In this document: positions 31,101-40,748 of the stretch, piece after piece
Position numbering within the stretch: the stretch's first letter is position 1
Layout: each line of letters opens with the position of its first letter
NCBI RefSeq assembly: GCF_009828015.1
Contig: NZ_WTYG01000003.1
Location: 1 to 64,000 of the forward strand
Direction: 5' to 3'
DNA: 64,000 bases
Source of the DNA: Qipengyuania citrea
GTDB lineage: Bacteria; Pseudomonadota; Alphaproteobacteria; Sphingomonadales; Sphingomonadaceae
Notes under the pieces: generated by a model
Told to the model about the DNA's origin: nothing
Seen by the model: the letters and a program-made list of their open reading frames with translations, nothing else
The model's database searches: none
Program-made: the position numbers and the translations under genes

Positions 31101-33218
31101 CTATTTCTCGCGCGTCAGCGGAAGCGGCCGCGCGGACGGTGCCAGCGCTTCCTGCCGGTCGAGTTCCCAGTTTGCGAGGCTGCGCACCTTCGTGCTGTGC
31201 GGCCAGTGGTACTGTGCCAGCAGGTCCCGCGTGCCCTCTTCGTCGAGCGGATAACCGAGGTGATAGCCCTGCCCGAACTCGGCACCAAGCTCGCGCGCGG
31301 TTTCCCGATCGCCCGAAGTAGCGATGAATTCGGCGACGCTTTCGAGCTTCATCGCGGCAATCATCTTCACCACCCCGCGGAGCATGTCACGCCCCTGAGG
31401 ATGGCGCGCCCGCTTGATCAGCGACCCGTCGATCTTGACCTTGTCGAAGCGAATCTCGCGCAGATAAACCAGCGAGGCGAAACCGGCGCCGAAATCGTCC
31501 AGCGCCACCCGGCATCCGGCCTCGCGCAGCATGTCGACATTGCGCCTGGCGGTAGCGAAATCGACCAGCATCGCGGTCTCGGTGATTTCCAGTTGCAGAC
31601 GCTCGGCCGGGTAATTCTTCTGCTTGATCAGGGCGACGATTTCGCTCGCCGCATCGCCGCCGCAAATATGCGCTGCGCTTAGATTGAACGACAGACGGCA
31701 CGATGCCGGCCATTCGGCAGCGAAGTCCACTGCGCGCGAAAGCAATGCGAGAGTGATCGGCCGGATGCAGCCGATCCGCTCCGCGATCGGGATGAACTGC
31801 CCCGGAGATATATTGCCGAGCACCGGGTGCTCCCAGCGCGCCAGCGCTTCGAACGACGAGAGCTGTCCGGTCCGCAGGTTGAAGATCGGCTGGTAGGCCA
31901 GCGAAAGCTGATCCAGCGCGCCCTCCTCGAGCAGCGCGGTCTCGATCGCGTGGAGACGCTTGTTCTTGTCGCGTATCTCTGCGTCGAACAGCTTCGTCTC
32001 GATCATATCGTTGCGTTTGGCAAAATAAAGCGCTGCATCGGCATCGCGCAGCGCCTGGTCGACATCCGGGGCGTCCTCGCCAAGCAAGCGAGCGCCAGCG
32101 CACGCCCCGATGCTGACCTGCGCATTCGCCAGACGCATTGGTTTGCACAACTGCCTTAGCGCCTTGTCACACACATCGACCAATTCCCCCAGTTCGGCGA
32201 GGCAGGAAGATCCCGCGATGAATACGCCAAATTCGTCGCCGCCCAGACGGCCCACGACCGTTCCCTGGGGCAGAACGCGCTGAAGTCGAAGCGCGACCTG
32301 ACGCAAGACTATGTCGCCCGCATGGTGGCCGTACAGATCGTTGATCGGTTTGAACCGGTCGAGATCGATCACCGCCAGCAGGCCGCACTGCCCACCGTCG
32401 AGCTTCGCCTCGATGTCGTGGATGAAGGCCAGCCGGCTACGCAATCCGGTAAGATTGTCGGTTTCCGCCTGATATTGCGCGTTGCGCCGCGCATCGGCCA
32501 GCTCGGTATTGGTGCGCTCCATTCGCAGCAACGCCGCGTCCGCATCGTATTGGGCCTGGAACAGCCGCAACTGCGTCCGATGACTGGTTTCGGCAATATA
32601 GAAATTGACGGCCGTAAGGACGACCGTCGCGACCGAAGCCGGGATATTGGATGCAGCGAAAAGATAGAGAACCGCGGCGACGACCGGCATGACGAAGCAG
32701 AAGAAAATCACCCTTGAGGCGAAAATGATCCCGGTGAGTGCGGCACCCTGCGTCAGTGCGGCTAGCAAACCCAGCGCAAGGATGGGCAACCAGCTCGGCG
32801 TGCCGCCGGCCATGCCGTCGAGATCGAAGGCAAGCGTAAGGTAGAACGCGGCCTGTGTGCAGGACAACAGCACCACCATAAAACCGGTCAGCCGGGCGGC
32901 GTTGCGATTGACGTCCTCGGTTTTCCCTTCGGGTACCGGAAGCATCCAGTGCCGGAAACGAAACGCGACGGCCAGCGTCAGAATGCACGCCACGATCCGG
33001 GTGACGAGGTGATCCCATGTTACCCAAGCCAGCCCGGCGTAAGGAGCAAGTATGGTAAGGTAGTAATAGTGAATTGTTTCGCGGACCGACTTGACGCGTT
33101 CGCGGCTGAACCTGTCAGCAATCTCGTCGTCGGATTCGAATCCGATCAACCTGTCGATGTGCTGCAACAATTTCACCCGATCCTCGATCATTCGGTCGCA
33201 GTGCCATGCACAGCCCAA
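31101..33218 (-). CDS. Membrane-anchored GGDEF-EAL cyclic-di-GMP protein
   Basis: 705 residues (an in-frame ATG at codon 10 is an alternative start). An N-terminal region of about 210 residues has several hydrophobic segments, followed by a short coiled linker, GGDEF domain (about 250-410) and EAL domain (about 430-680). GGDEF is intact at 326-330, with no RxxD inhibitory site before it. In the EAL domain EAL (457-459), FNLSA, EITET, DDFG (574-577), KVKID and GQGY are present, but the usual AEGVE reads AEFIA, losing the second glutamate. Phosphodiesterase activity may therefore be weak. Makes, breaks or senses c-di-GMP. Confidence 0.9.
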   Translation of the reverse strand: MGCAWHCDRMIEDRVKLLQHIDRLIGFESDDEIADRFSRERVKSVRETIHYYYLTILAPYAGLAWVTWDHLVTRIVACILTLAVAFRFRHWMLPVPEGKTEDVNRNAARLTGFMVVLLSCTQAAFYLTLAFDLDGMAGGTPSWLPILALGLLAALTQGAALTGIIFASRVIFFCFVMPVVAAVLYLFAASNIPASVATVVLTAVNFYIAETSHRTQLRLFQAQYDADAALLRMERTNTELADARRNAQYQAETDNLTGLRSRLAFIHDIEAKLDGGQCGLLAVIDLDRFKPINDLYGHHAGDIVLRQVALRLQRVLPQGTVVGRLGGDEFGVFIAGSSCLAELGELVDVCDKALRQLCKPMRLANAQVSIGACAGARLLGEDAPDVDQALRDADAALYFAKRNDMIETKLFDAEIRDKNKRLHAIETALLEEGALDQLSLAYQPIFNLRTGQLSSFEALARWEHPVLGNISPGQFIPIAERIGCIRPITLALLSRAVDFAAEWPASCRLSFNLSAAHICGGDAASEIVALIKQKNYPAERLQLEITETAMLVDFATARRNVDMLREAGCRVALDDFGAGFASLVYLREIRFDKVKIDGSLIKRARHPQGRDMLRGVVKMIAAMKLESVAEFIATSGDRETARELGAEFGQGYHLGYPLDEEGTRDLLAQYHWPHSTKVRSLANWELDRQEALAPSARPLPLTREK

Positions 33219-33359
33219 ATGATGGTTAAGTGATAGTCAGGGAAACTACTGTGCTTCGCAACCTTTGATATCATCCCTCGTTTCCCGAGCCTTTCCGAGT
33301 GTCGAACTCGCTCTACGATTAACCCTCGCCTTCGCCCTTTTGTCCGCTCGGCGAATAGG

Positions 33360-33394
33360 AAAAGGGGCCCCGCCGATCACGCGGCATGGCCCCT
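33360..33394 (-). terminator. Rho-independent terminator after the SDR-like gene
   Basis: Read on the minus strand, AGGGGCC and GGCCCCT (33388-33394 and 33364-33370) form the outer stem with an inner GC-rich pairing, followed by TTTTCC. It lies about 40 bases beyond the stop of the gene ending at 33433 and suits ending its transcript. Confidence 0.7.
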
Positions 33395-33432
33395 CTCTTA
33401 TCAGTTGTAGCGATGGCGCAGCGTTACCGCGA

Positions 33433-34032
33433 TCAGTCGACGCTTTCCATATGGAGCACCTTGCCGACCCATTCCGGCGATTCCGCCGCATCAGCAAGCA
33501 ATTTGGCGACATCCCCCCGGGCAGCCTCGCCCTTGGGGTCGACATTCTCGCCCAGGCGGACCTCGCCGGTCCCGCGTTCATCGGTCAACGCGACCGGCCG
33601 CAGGATCGCATATTCGAGATCGGTCGCCTTGAGGTGTTCGTCCGCTTCGTGCTTCGCCTGCAAATAATGGCCAAGCTCGTGGTCGGGATCAGGGTCGCCC
33701 GCGCCGATGCTGCTGAGCATGACGAACCGGCGCACGCCGTTCGCCACCGACAGGTCGATCAGCTTCTTCGCCCCGTCGCGGTCGACCTTGTCGGTCATTT
33801 CGGCCGAAGTGTCGCCGCCCGAACCGGCGGCAAACACGACGACGTCGCAGCCTTCGGTGACGTCGTCGGACAGGTCGGTGAGATCCGCCTGGCGCTGGGC
33901 GACACCTTCGGGCAGGCCCGAGGTGTCCGAGCTTTCGCGGACCATTGCGACGGGGTTGAGCCCACGCTCGTGCAGTTCGCGGACGAGGCGCTGGCCGGTG
34001 TTACCGGTTGCACCGGCTACAAGTACTTGCAT
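33433..34032 (-). CDS. NAD(P)-binding atypical SDR-like protein
   Basis: 199 residues. QVLVAGATGNTGQRLVREL is the glycine-rich nucleotide motif of atypical short-chain dehydrogenases; DVVVFAAGSGGDTS, VRRFVMLSSIGAGDP and EYAILRPVALTDE follow in order. The usual YxxxK pair is present only as YLQAKHE. Two ATGs stand together; the second (34032) has better spacing to GGAG. Proteins of this kind act as NmrA-like redox sensors or flavin/biliverdin-type reductases. It follows the aldehyde dehydrogenase by 45 bases and probably shares its transcript. Confidence 0.83.
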   Translation of the reverse strand: MQVLVAGATGNTGQRLVRELHERGLNPVAMVRESSDTSGLPEGVAQRQADLTDLSDDVTEGCDVVVFAAGSGGDTSAEMTDKVDRDGAKKLIDLSVANGVRRFVMLSSIGAGDPDPDHELGHYLQAKHEADEHLKATDLEYAILRPVALTDERGTGEVRLGENVDPKGEAARGDVAKLLADAAESPEWVGKVLHMESVD

Positions 34033-34077
34033 CATAATTCTCCGAATTTCTTTTTGGGCGTGCGGGCGATTTACTGC

Positions 34078-35457
34078 TCAGGAAGGCAGGAAGATCGCCT
34101 TCGCATTGACGAATTCCTTCATGCCGAAGCCGCCGTGTTCGCGGCCGTAACCGGAATCCTTCACGCCGCCGAAAGGCATGTTCGGGTCGGCCGCGCCGAA
34201 CGAGTTGATCCGGACCATGCCGGTGTCGAAATGGTCGCGGGCCAGGCGGACCGCCTTGTCTTCGTCCTTGGTAAAGATGCCTCCGCCGAGGCCGTAACGG
34301 CTGTCATTGGCAATCCGCATCGCATTTTCGTCGTCCTTGGCGCGGATGACCGATGCGACCGGGCCGAAAAGTTCATCGTCATAAGCGGGCATGCCGGGCT
34401 TGCAGTCGGCGAGTACGGTGGCGGGGTAATAGCAACCGGCATCGTCTGCGGGATCTCCGCCGCAAAGCAGCGTGGCGCCCTGGTCGATGCTTTTGGAAAC
34501 CTGCTCGACGATCGTGTCGAACTGTTCCTTGCTGGAAAGCGGCCCGAGCTGCGTGTCGTCCTTGGTCGGATCGCCCATGGTCACGCCCTTCATCCGTTCG
34601 ACGAAGGCGGAAACGAATTCGTCATAGACCGCGTCGGTCACGATGAAGCGCTTGGCCGAGACGCAGGTTTCGCCATTGTTGTACAGTCGGCCCATGACGC
34701 AGGTCTTGACCGCGGTTTCGATATCGGCGTCTTCGAGCACGAGATAGGCGTCGTTCGAGCCGAGCTCGAGCACCGTTTTCTTGAGGTTCTTCGATGCCAG
34801 TTCGCCGATATGGCTGCCGGCGCCGTCGCTGCCGGTCATGGTCACCGCGCGGATGAGCTTGTGTTCGATCACCTTGTCCGACAGGTCATGACCGACGATG
34901 ATGACATCGAACAAGCCCTTGGGCAGGCCGGCTTCCTCGCAAAGATCCCGCAGCAGCAGCCCACTGCCGGTGCAGATCGAGGCATGCTTGAGGATTACCG
35001 AATTGCCCGCGATCAGATTGGCGGCAAGCACACGGACCGGCTGGTAGAGCGGGAAATTCCACGGCTGCACGCTGTAGATCACGCCGATCGGCGAGAAGGT
35101 CACGATACCGCGCTTCTTGCCGCCGCTATGCGTCCGTTCCTGGTCGGCCAGCTCTTCCGGCCCCTTGTCGGCAGCATATTCGAACAAGCGCGCGCAAAGC
35201 TCGACTTCAGTCTTCCCGTCGCGCAGCAGTTTGCCCATTTCGCGCGTCATCAGTTCAGAGAAACGCTCCGAATTGTCGCGCAGCACTCCGGCAATCTTGC
35301 GGAGATAGGGTGCGCGCTCTTCATGCGACTTGCTTCGCCAGTCGAGGAACGCTTCATGCGCGCTGTCGATCTTGGCGAACACCTCCTGTTCGCCCATCAC
35401 CTCGTAGGTTTCGAGCACTTCGCCGGTGGCCGGGTTGCGGGTCTGTATCTGGGACAT
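34078..35457 (-). CDS. NAD(P)-dependent aldehyde dehydrogenase (succinate-semialdehyde dehydrogenase-like)
   Basis: 459 residues, the length of the GabD/Sad group that lacks a long N-terminal arm. Seen: VIYSVQPWNFPLYQPVRVLA with the catalytic asparagine, glutamate base in LELGSNDAYLVLEDAD, the nucleophilic cysteine in NNGETCVSAKRFIV, and ELFGPVASVIRAKD. The start behind AGAAGG was preferred over an ATG seven codons earlier. Substrate could be succinate semialdehyde or a related short aldehyde; the sequence alone does not settle it. Confidence 0.88.
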   Translation of the reverse strand: MSQIQTRNPATGEVLETYEVMGEQEVFAKIDSAHEAFLDWRSKSHEERAPYLRKIAGVLRDNSERFSELMTREMGKLLRDGKTEVELCARLFEYAADKGPEELADQERTHSGGKKRGIVTFSPIGVIYSVQPWNFPLYQPVRVLAANLIAGNSVILKHASICTGSGLLLRDLCEEAGLPKGLFDVIIVGHDLSDKVIEHKLIRAVTMTGSDGAGSHIGELASKNLKKTVLELGSNDAYLVLEDADIETAVKTCVMGRLYNNGETCVSAKRFIVTDAVYDEFVSAFVERMKGVTMGDPTKDDTQLGPLSSKEQFDTIVEQVSKSIDQGATLLCGGDPADDAGCYYPATVLADCKPGMPAYDDELFGPVASVIRAKDDENAMRIANDSRYGLGGGIFTKDEDKAVRLARDHFDTGMVRINSFGAADPNMPFGGVKDSGYGREHGGFGMKEFVNAKAIFLPS

Positions 35458-35641
35458 GGGGGGCCTTCTCGCTTGCATAGCGCCAACCCGCCCGGCGGAT
35501 CCGGACTGCTGGCGCTGCTGATTGCATGTTCACCAGACTAACGGGACCCCCGTCCCGCCGTTCCTGTGTGACACGAGGAATGCCGCTCAGCGCGCCAGAG
35601 CGTGTGGGAAGCAGGACGATGTCCGTAGGCGCGGCGTACGG

Positions 35642-36688
35642 TCAGGCGGTCTGCCGGCCGACAAGCTCGGGCGGAAGCACCACGCTCGCGGTGTTCTCGC
35701 CCCCCATCCGCCGCAGCAGGAGGTCGGCGAGGCGCGCGGCGCCAGCAGCGATATCCTGCCGGATGGTGGTCAGCGCCGGCCGGGTCTGCGAGGCAATGGG
35801 CAGATCGTCGAACCCGACGAGCTTCATCCCCCCGGGCACATCGATCCCGCGCTTCTGCAATTCGGTCATACAGGCAATCGCGAGCATGTCCGAGGCGGCG
35901 AAGATTCCATCGATACCCGCCATATCGCTCGCCAGATGCGCTGCAATCTCGTCGGCGGCGTGTTCAGGACTGAGATGGGTCGGCAGCGCACGGATCGGGA
36001 CGCCCTTGTCATCGGCAACAGACTTCGCCCCCGCGTAACGGGCAGCAAATTCGATCGGGTCGGTTGATCCCAGAAAGCCGATCGTGCTGGCCCCCGCGGC
36101 GATCAGGCGTTCGGCGGCCAGTCGCCCACCGGCAAAATTGTCGGTCCCGACTACGCAATGGCGCTGGCCTTCCTGATGGTTGCCCCACACCACCATGGGC
36201 AGGAAGCGCGCCGCGGCAGCTTCTATCCGCTCGAACTGGTCCGACTGGCCGATCACGATAACCCCATCGACCATGCCCGACCCGACGAAGCGATCGAGCC
36301 AGTCCCCGTCGCGATCGGGGATGACCCGGCGCAGCATGAGGTCATAGCCGCGTTCGGTAAGCTCGTCCGCCAGATAGCCGAGCAGCGTCATGAAGAACGC
36401 GTCCGAAATATGCTGCCGGCGGTCGTGTCCGAGCGGGATGGCGACGCCGATGACGCCGGTCTTCTGCCGTCGCAACCGGCTCGCCATCTGGTTGAGGCGA
36501 AAGCCATGTTCGCGCGCCAGCGCCTCGATCCGCTCGCGGGTCTTGGCGTTGACCAGGCTCTTGCCCGCAAGCGCGCGCGACACCGTACCGGGCGATACAC
36601 CGGCAATCCTGGCGAGATCGGTGATCGTGCGCGCGCGCTCGGGCGGCGGCGCGAGCTCCTGCGCGGTTTCGTGCGTGGGTTCGGACAT
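35642..36688 (-). CDS. LacI-family repressor of the sucrose locus
   Basis: 348 residues. After a 20-residue leader comes the LacI helix-turn-helix (TITDLARIAGVSPGTVSRAL, then KTRERIEALAREHGFRLNQMA with the hinge), and then a periplasmic-binding-protein-like sugar domain (VDGVIVIGQSD, VVGTDNFAGGRLA, GIFAASDMLAIACMTEL, VGFDDLPIASQTRPALTTIRQD). It follows the MFS gene by six bases, so it is autoregulated with it. The two operators at 38102-38138 in the divergent region are its likely targets. Inducer probably sucrose or a fructose derivative, by context. Confidence 0.92.
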   Translation of the reverse strand: MSEPTHETAQELAPPPERARTITDLARIAGVSPGTVSRALAGKSLVNAKTRERIEALAREHGFRLNQMASRLRRQKTGVIGVAIPLGHDRRQHISDAFFMTLLGYLADELTERGYDLMLRRVIPDRDGDWLDRFVGSGMVDGVIVIGQSDQFERIEAAAARFLPMVVWGNHQEGQRHCVVGTDNFAGGRLAAERLIAAGASTIGFLGSTDPIEFAARYAGAKSVADDKGVPIRALPTHLSPEHAADEIAAHLASDMAGIDGIFAASDMLAIACMTELQKRGIDVPGGMKLVGFDDLPIASQTRPALTTIRQDIAAGAARLADLLLRRMGGENTASVVLPPELVGRQTA

Positions 36689-36694
36689 CGGGTT

Positions 36695-38029
36695 CTAGTT
36701 CGCCTCCGGCCGCAGGCTTTTGGGCACCGGGCGGCCCGCGTCAACGAACATTGTCGCGACCGCACCGACCAGCATCAGCACTCCGCCAAGCAGCAGCACA
36801 TTGCGCGGATCGCTGCCGAGCAGCGGTTCGTAGAACAGCGGCATGGTCAGCGTCTGGATAAGCATCGGAATCACGATGAACATGTTGAAAATACCCATGT
36901 AAATGCCGTTGCGTTCGGGGGGGATGACATCGGCCAGCATGACGTAGGTGTTGCCCATCATGCCTGCCCAGCCGATGCCGATACCCAGCATCAGCACGAA
37001 CAGCGCGGCGGGTGTCTCGACCCCGGGGATGAGCAGCATCGCCGCGCCCGACGCGGTCAGGCAGATGGCATGCACCAGCCGCGCGCCCAGTTTGCGCACG
37101 ATCGGGATCAGCAGGAGCGCGCCGAGGAAGGCGATGAAATTGTAGAGCGCCCCGGCCTGCTGCGTCGTCAGCGTCGCGTCCCTGAACGCCGCGCTGGAGG
37201 GATCGGAGGTATCGTAAATCGAACGGCCGACCGCGAAAGTGATGTACTGCCAATAGGCGAACATCGCATACCACTGGCACAGCATCGCCACCGACAGCTG
37301 CCGCATCGCCCTGGGCATGTCCTTGATCGCGCTGCCGATTTCACCAAGCGTCGCCTTGACGGTCATGGGCTTGCCGACAAGGTCCGCCTTTTCCTGCGCC
37401 GTCATCGGCAATTCGGGTACCCGCCAGACTGACCAGACAATAGTGCTTATCGAGAGGATCGCGCCGATGATGAAGGCAATCTTCACAATGACGGGAATGC
37501 CATTCGCATCGAGCACGTCCTTGGCAACGAAAGCGGTCAGCAGCGTCGGCGCAAGATAGGACAGGGTCTGCGCCAGGCCGGTAAACGCGCTCTGGGTCAG
37601 GAAGCCGGTGGCGCGCTGATCGGGCACCAGCCGGTCGGCGACATAGGCGCGGTAGGGTTCCATCGTGATGTTGTTGCCGGCGTCGAGGATCCACAGCAGG
37701 CTGGCGGCCATCCACAGCGCGCTGGAATAGGGCATCAGGAACAGGCTTATCGAACAGATGATTGCGCCGATCAGGAAATAGGGCGTGCGCCGGCCCCAGC
37801 GCGATTGGGTGCGGTCGCTCATTGCCCCGATGATCGGTTGCACCAGCAGGCCGGTCATCGGTCCGGCGAGCCACAGCAGCGGCATCGTCGCCTCGTCCGC
37901 ACCGAGGAAGCCGTAGATCGGCCCCATGTTCGCCTGCTGCAGACCGAAACTGAACTGCAAGCCGAAGAAGCCGACGTTCATCTCGATGATTCGTAGCAGC
38001 GAAAGCCGCGGTTTTCCTGTGACTTGCAT
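36695..38029 (-). CDS. MFS sucrose/glycoside importer (GPH/SLC45-like)
   Basis: 444 residues, about 12 membrane segments. N-terminal [40 protein letters not shown] and [19 protein letters not shown] are hallmarks of sucrose/maltose proton symporters of the SLC45/SUC group. GGGAGAGAG lies upstream of the ATG. It is the only inner-membrane carrier in the locus and should bring intact disaccharide to the cytoplasm for the GH68 enzyme, which lacks a signal peptide. Transcribed towards lacI and away from the TonB receptor. Confidence 0.88.
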   Translation of the reverse strand: MQVTGKPRLSLLRIIEMNVGFFGLQFSFGLQQANMGPIYGFLGADEATMPLLWLAGPMTGLLVQPIIGAMSDRTQSRWGRRTPYFLIGAIICSISLFLMPYSSALWMAASLLWILDAGNNITMEPYRAYVADRLVPDQRATGFLTQSAFTGLAQTLSYLAPTLLTAFVAKDVLDANGIPVIVKIAFIIGAILSISTIVWSVWRVPELPMTAQEKADLVGKPMTVKATLGEIGSAIKDMPRAMRQLSVAMLCQWYAMFAYWQYITFAVGRSIYDTSDPSSAAFRDATLTTQQAGALYNFIAFLGALLLIPIVRKLGARLVHAICLTASGAAMLLIPGVETPAALFVLMLGIGIGWAGMMGNTYVMLADVIPPERNGIYMGIFNMFIVIPMLIQTLTMPLFYEPLLGSDPRNVLLLGGVLMLVGAVATMFVDAGRPVPKSLRPEAN

Positions 38030-38101
38030 ATCCGGTACTCTCTCCCAGCCCCACCTGTAGCAGCGACGTCGAGCAAGTTGGTGTCACAAACAACGCCTGA
38101 T

Positions 38102-38138
38102 TGCAAACGTTTGCATTTTTGTATTGCAAACGTTTGCA
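38102..38138. promoter_or_regulatory. Two perfect LacI-family operators in the divergent sucrose promoter
   Basis: The palindrome TGCAAACGTTTGCA occurs at 38102-38115 and again at 38125-38138, 23 bases centre to centre, about two helical turns, so two repressor dimers can sit on one face. The site lies between the MFS-lacI and TonB-GH68-kinase operons. Symmetry with central CG and flanking TTT/AAA is the LacI/CcpA/PurR-type consensus, and a LacI gene lies in the locus. Confidence 0.9.
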
Positions 38139-38191
38139 CCAACGGTATGTCTAAGGGGCGAATCGAAAGAATTCCATCTGGGAGAGCAATG

Positions 38192-40669
38192 ATGAAACTT
38201 CGCAACGTGCTTGCTGCCGGGGTCGCGCTGTCGGCGATATCCGCCCCCGCATTCGCTCAGGAAGGCGCACCCGCTGCCGATGGCGACCCCGTCCTCGGTG
38301 ACAATGTCATCATCGTCACCGCGGTCGCACAGGGCCAGAACCGTCTGGAAAGCTCGGTCTCGGTCAGCGCGCTCGACGCGGAATCGATCGCCGATCTCAA
38401 CCCCAGCTCTTCCGCCGATCTCATCCGCCAGATCCCCGGCATCCGTTCGGAAGCCTCGGGCGGCGAAGGCAATGCCAATATCGCGGTTCGCGGCATTCCG
38501 GTCTCGACCGGCGGCGCGCGCTATATCCAGCTGCAGGAAGACGGGCTCCCGGTCCTCGAATTCGGCGATATCGTGTTCGGCAATGCCGACAATTTCGTGC
38601 GCGCCGATCGCAATGTCGGCCGTGTCGAGGCGGTCCGCGGCGGCTCGGCCTCGACCTTTGCCTCGAACTCGCCCGGCGGGGTGATCAACTTCATCTCGAA
38701 GACCGGGCTCGAAGAAGGCGGCGCGGTTGCCGGCACGATCGGCATCGATCACGAAACCTACCGGCTCGACTTCGATTACGGCGGCGCGCTCGACGCAACC
38801 AGCTATTTCCATGTCGGCGGTTTCTACCGCACCGGCGAAGGCGTTCGCGACACCGGTTTCAACGGCAAGGAAGGCGGCCAGATCAAGGCCAACCTCATCA
38901 CCGAATTCGACGGCGGCTACATCCGCGTACACGGCAAGTACCTCGACGACAGCACGCCGACGATCCTGCCGCAGCCGGTGGCCGTGACCGGGACCGACAG
39001 CGATCCGGATTATACCGCGATCGCCAATTTCGACCCGCGCACCGCGTCGCTCTACAGCCGGTACATCTCGGCGGCGCGGACGCTCGATGGCGACAACAAC
39101 CCGACGACTTACGACATCCACGACGGCCTGTCGGTCAAGAGCGCCGCATTCGGCGTCGAGGCGGAAGTCGAGTTCGCCCCCGGCTGGACGCTGACCAACC
39201 GCTTCCGCTACGCCGACAACAGCGGCAGCTTCGTTTCGCCCTTTCCCGCCAGCGTGGGCGATGCGCAGGCGATTGCCGACGGGATCGGCGGCGCCGGTTC
39301 GAGCATCGTTCTGGCCAGCGGCCCCAATGCGGGCCAGGCAGTCGCCAACCCGGCGACCCTGGGCGGCAACGGCCTGCTGACCAATGTCGTATTGTTCAAC
39401 GTCCGCCTGAACGATCTCGACTACCTGGTAAACGATCTGCGGGTCGCCAAGGATTTCGATGTCGGCAGCGGCAGCGCGACCTTCACCGCGGGCTTCTATG
39501 GCAGCCGCCAGGACATCGACACCGACTGGCTGTGGACGTCCTATGTCCAGACGGTCGAAGGTGACGGCAATTCGGTCCTCGTCGATATCGTCGATGCCGG
39601 CGGCAACGTCGTCACCGATGCGGGCGTGGCCGGTTACAGCGCCAGCTTCTTCGGCAATTGCTGCCGCCGCAATTACGATGTGCGCTACGACACCTATGCG
39701 CCCTTCGCCTCGCTGGCCTTCGATTTCGATCGTGTGACCTTCGACGCCAGCATCCGCTACGATTTCGGCAGCGCCAAGGGCACGATCACCGGCTCGGATA
39801 CCGGTTTCGGTGCTGGCGTGACCGCATTCGACTTCGACAATGACGGGGTTATCAGCCCCGCCGAAGCGCAGACCGGCGTGCTCCCGGTCGGCAACGCCCG
39901 CCCGGTCGATTACGATTACGACTATTTCTCCTTCTCGGTCGGCGCCAGCTACCTGCTGACCTACGACCTGTCGCTGTTCGCCCGCTACAGCCAGGGTGGC
40001 CGCCATACGGCAGACCGCAGCCTGTTCTCCCCCGCGATCAGCGCGGTGGACGGCAGCCTGCCGGGCGACGACGACAACGGCGTGATTGCCTCGGTCGACC
40101 AGCTCGAAGGCGGGCTGAAATACCAGGGCGGCAATGTCGATCTCTACGCGACCGCCTTCTATGCCGAGACCGCCGAAACCAATGTCGAAATCGCCCCGCT
40201 GCGGCTGACCGACAACACTTACGAAGCCTTCGGCCTCGAACTCGAGGGCAGCTATTCGGTGGGTCCCTTCTCGCTGTCGGCCGGTGCCACCTGGACCGAT
40301 GCGGAGATCAAGGAATCGCTCAACGCCGCGGTGATCGGCAACACGCCGCGTCGCCAGGCCGATCTCGTCTTCCAGGGGACCGCGCAGTACGAGAACGATG
40401 TCTTCACCGTCGGCCTCAACGCGATCGGCACCACGGACAGCTACACGCAGGACAACAACCAGCTGAAGCTGCCCGGCTATACGCAGGTCAATGCCTTCAT
40501 CGCCGTGCGTCCGATGGACCGGCTCGAGCTGTCGCTCAATGCCAGCAATCTGTTCGACGTCTACGGTTACACCGAAGCCGAAGAAGGTGCGATCCCGGGC
40601 AATGGCCTGGTCCGCGCCCGTTCGATTGCCGGACGCAGCATTCTCGCTTCCGCCCGTATCGACTTCTGA
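38192..40669 (+). CDS. TonB-dependent receptor of the sucrose locus
   Basis: 825 residues from the second of two ATGs (the first, at 38189, lies too close to GGGAGA). Signal peptide KLRNVLAAGVALSAISAPAFA, then plug sequence VIIVTAVAQGQNRLESS, LIRQIPGIRSEASGGEGNANI, and VRGGSASTFASNSPGGVINF. The barrel ends in ASARIDF with a terminal Phe. The weakly acidic N-terminal linker may carry the TonB contact. As first gene of the TonB-GH68-fructokinase unit, under LacI-type operators, it likely carries sucrose or fructo-oligosaccharides over the outer membrane. Confidence 0.92.
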   Translation: MKLRNVLAAGVALSAISAPAFAQEGAPAADGDPVLGDNVIIVTAVAQGQNRLESSVSVSALDAESIADLNPSSSADLIRQIPGIRSEASGGEGNANIAVRGIPVSTGGARYIQLQEDGLPVLEFGDIVFGNADNFVRADRNVGRVEAVRGGSASTFASNSPGGVINFISKTGLEEGGAVAGTIGIDHETYRLDFDYGGALDATSYFHVGGFYRTGEGVRDTGFNGKEGGQIKANLITEFDGGYIRVHGKYLDDSTPTILPQPVAVTGTDSDPDYTAIANFDPRTASLYSRYISAARTLDGDNNPTTYDIHDGLSVKSAAFGVEAEVEFAPGWTLTNRFRYADNSGSFVSPFPASVGDAQAIADGIGGAGSSIVLASGPNAGQAVANPATLGGNGLLTNVVLFNVRLNDLDYLVNDLRVAKDFDVGSGSATFTAGFYGSRQDIDTDWLWTSYVQTVEGDGNSVLVDIVDAGGNVVTDAGVAGYSASFFGNCCRRNYDVRYDTYAPFASLAFDFDRVTFDASIRYDFGSAKGTITGSDTGFGAGVTAFDFDNDGVISPAEAQTGVLPVGNARPVDYDYDYFSFSVGASYLLTYDLSLFARYSQGGRHTADRSLFSPAISAVDGSLPGDDDNGVIASVDQLEGGLKYQGGNVDLYATAFYAETAETNVEIAPLRLTDNTYEAFGLELEGSYSVGPFSLSAGATWTDAEIKESLNAAVIGNTPRRQADLVFQGTAQYENDVFTVGLNAIGTTDSYTQDNNQLKLPGYTQVNAFIAVRPMDRLELSLNASNLFDVYGYTEAEEGAIPGNGLVRARSIAGRSILASARIDF

Positions 40670-40686
40670 CCCAGTGTCAGGACACC

Positions 40687-40719
40687 GGGCCGGCCGGGTC
40701 CCCTACCCCCGGTCGGCCC
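40687..40719 (+). repeat. Intercistronic hairpin between the TonB receptor and GH68 genes
   Basis: A 12-bp stem, GGGCCGGCCGGG (40687-40698) with CCCGGTCGGCCC (40708-40719) and one G-T pair, closes a 9-base loop. No T-run follows, so it looks like an RNA-stabilising or partial-termination element that would set different levels for receptor and enzyme, not a full terminator. Confidence 0.6.
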
Positions 40720-40748
40720 ACCCTTTCCTCCCATCTGTGGACGCTGAG

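Noticed and set aside
33265-35541. Long plus-strand open frame across the SDR-like and aldehyde dehydrogenase genes
   Set aside because: Antisense shadow of two clear genes and their intergenic gap; composition is Arg/Asp/His-rich with no domain.
38084-40006. Very long open frame antisense to the sucrose-locus TonB receptor
   Set aside because: It mirrors the high-GC third-position bias of the receptor gene, has no family resemblance and no ribosome-binding site.
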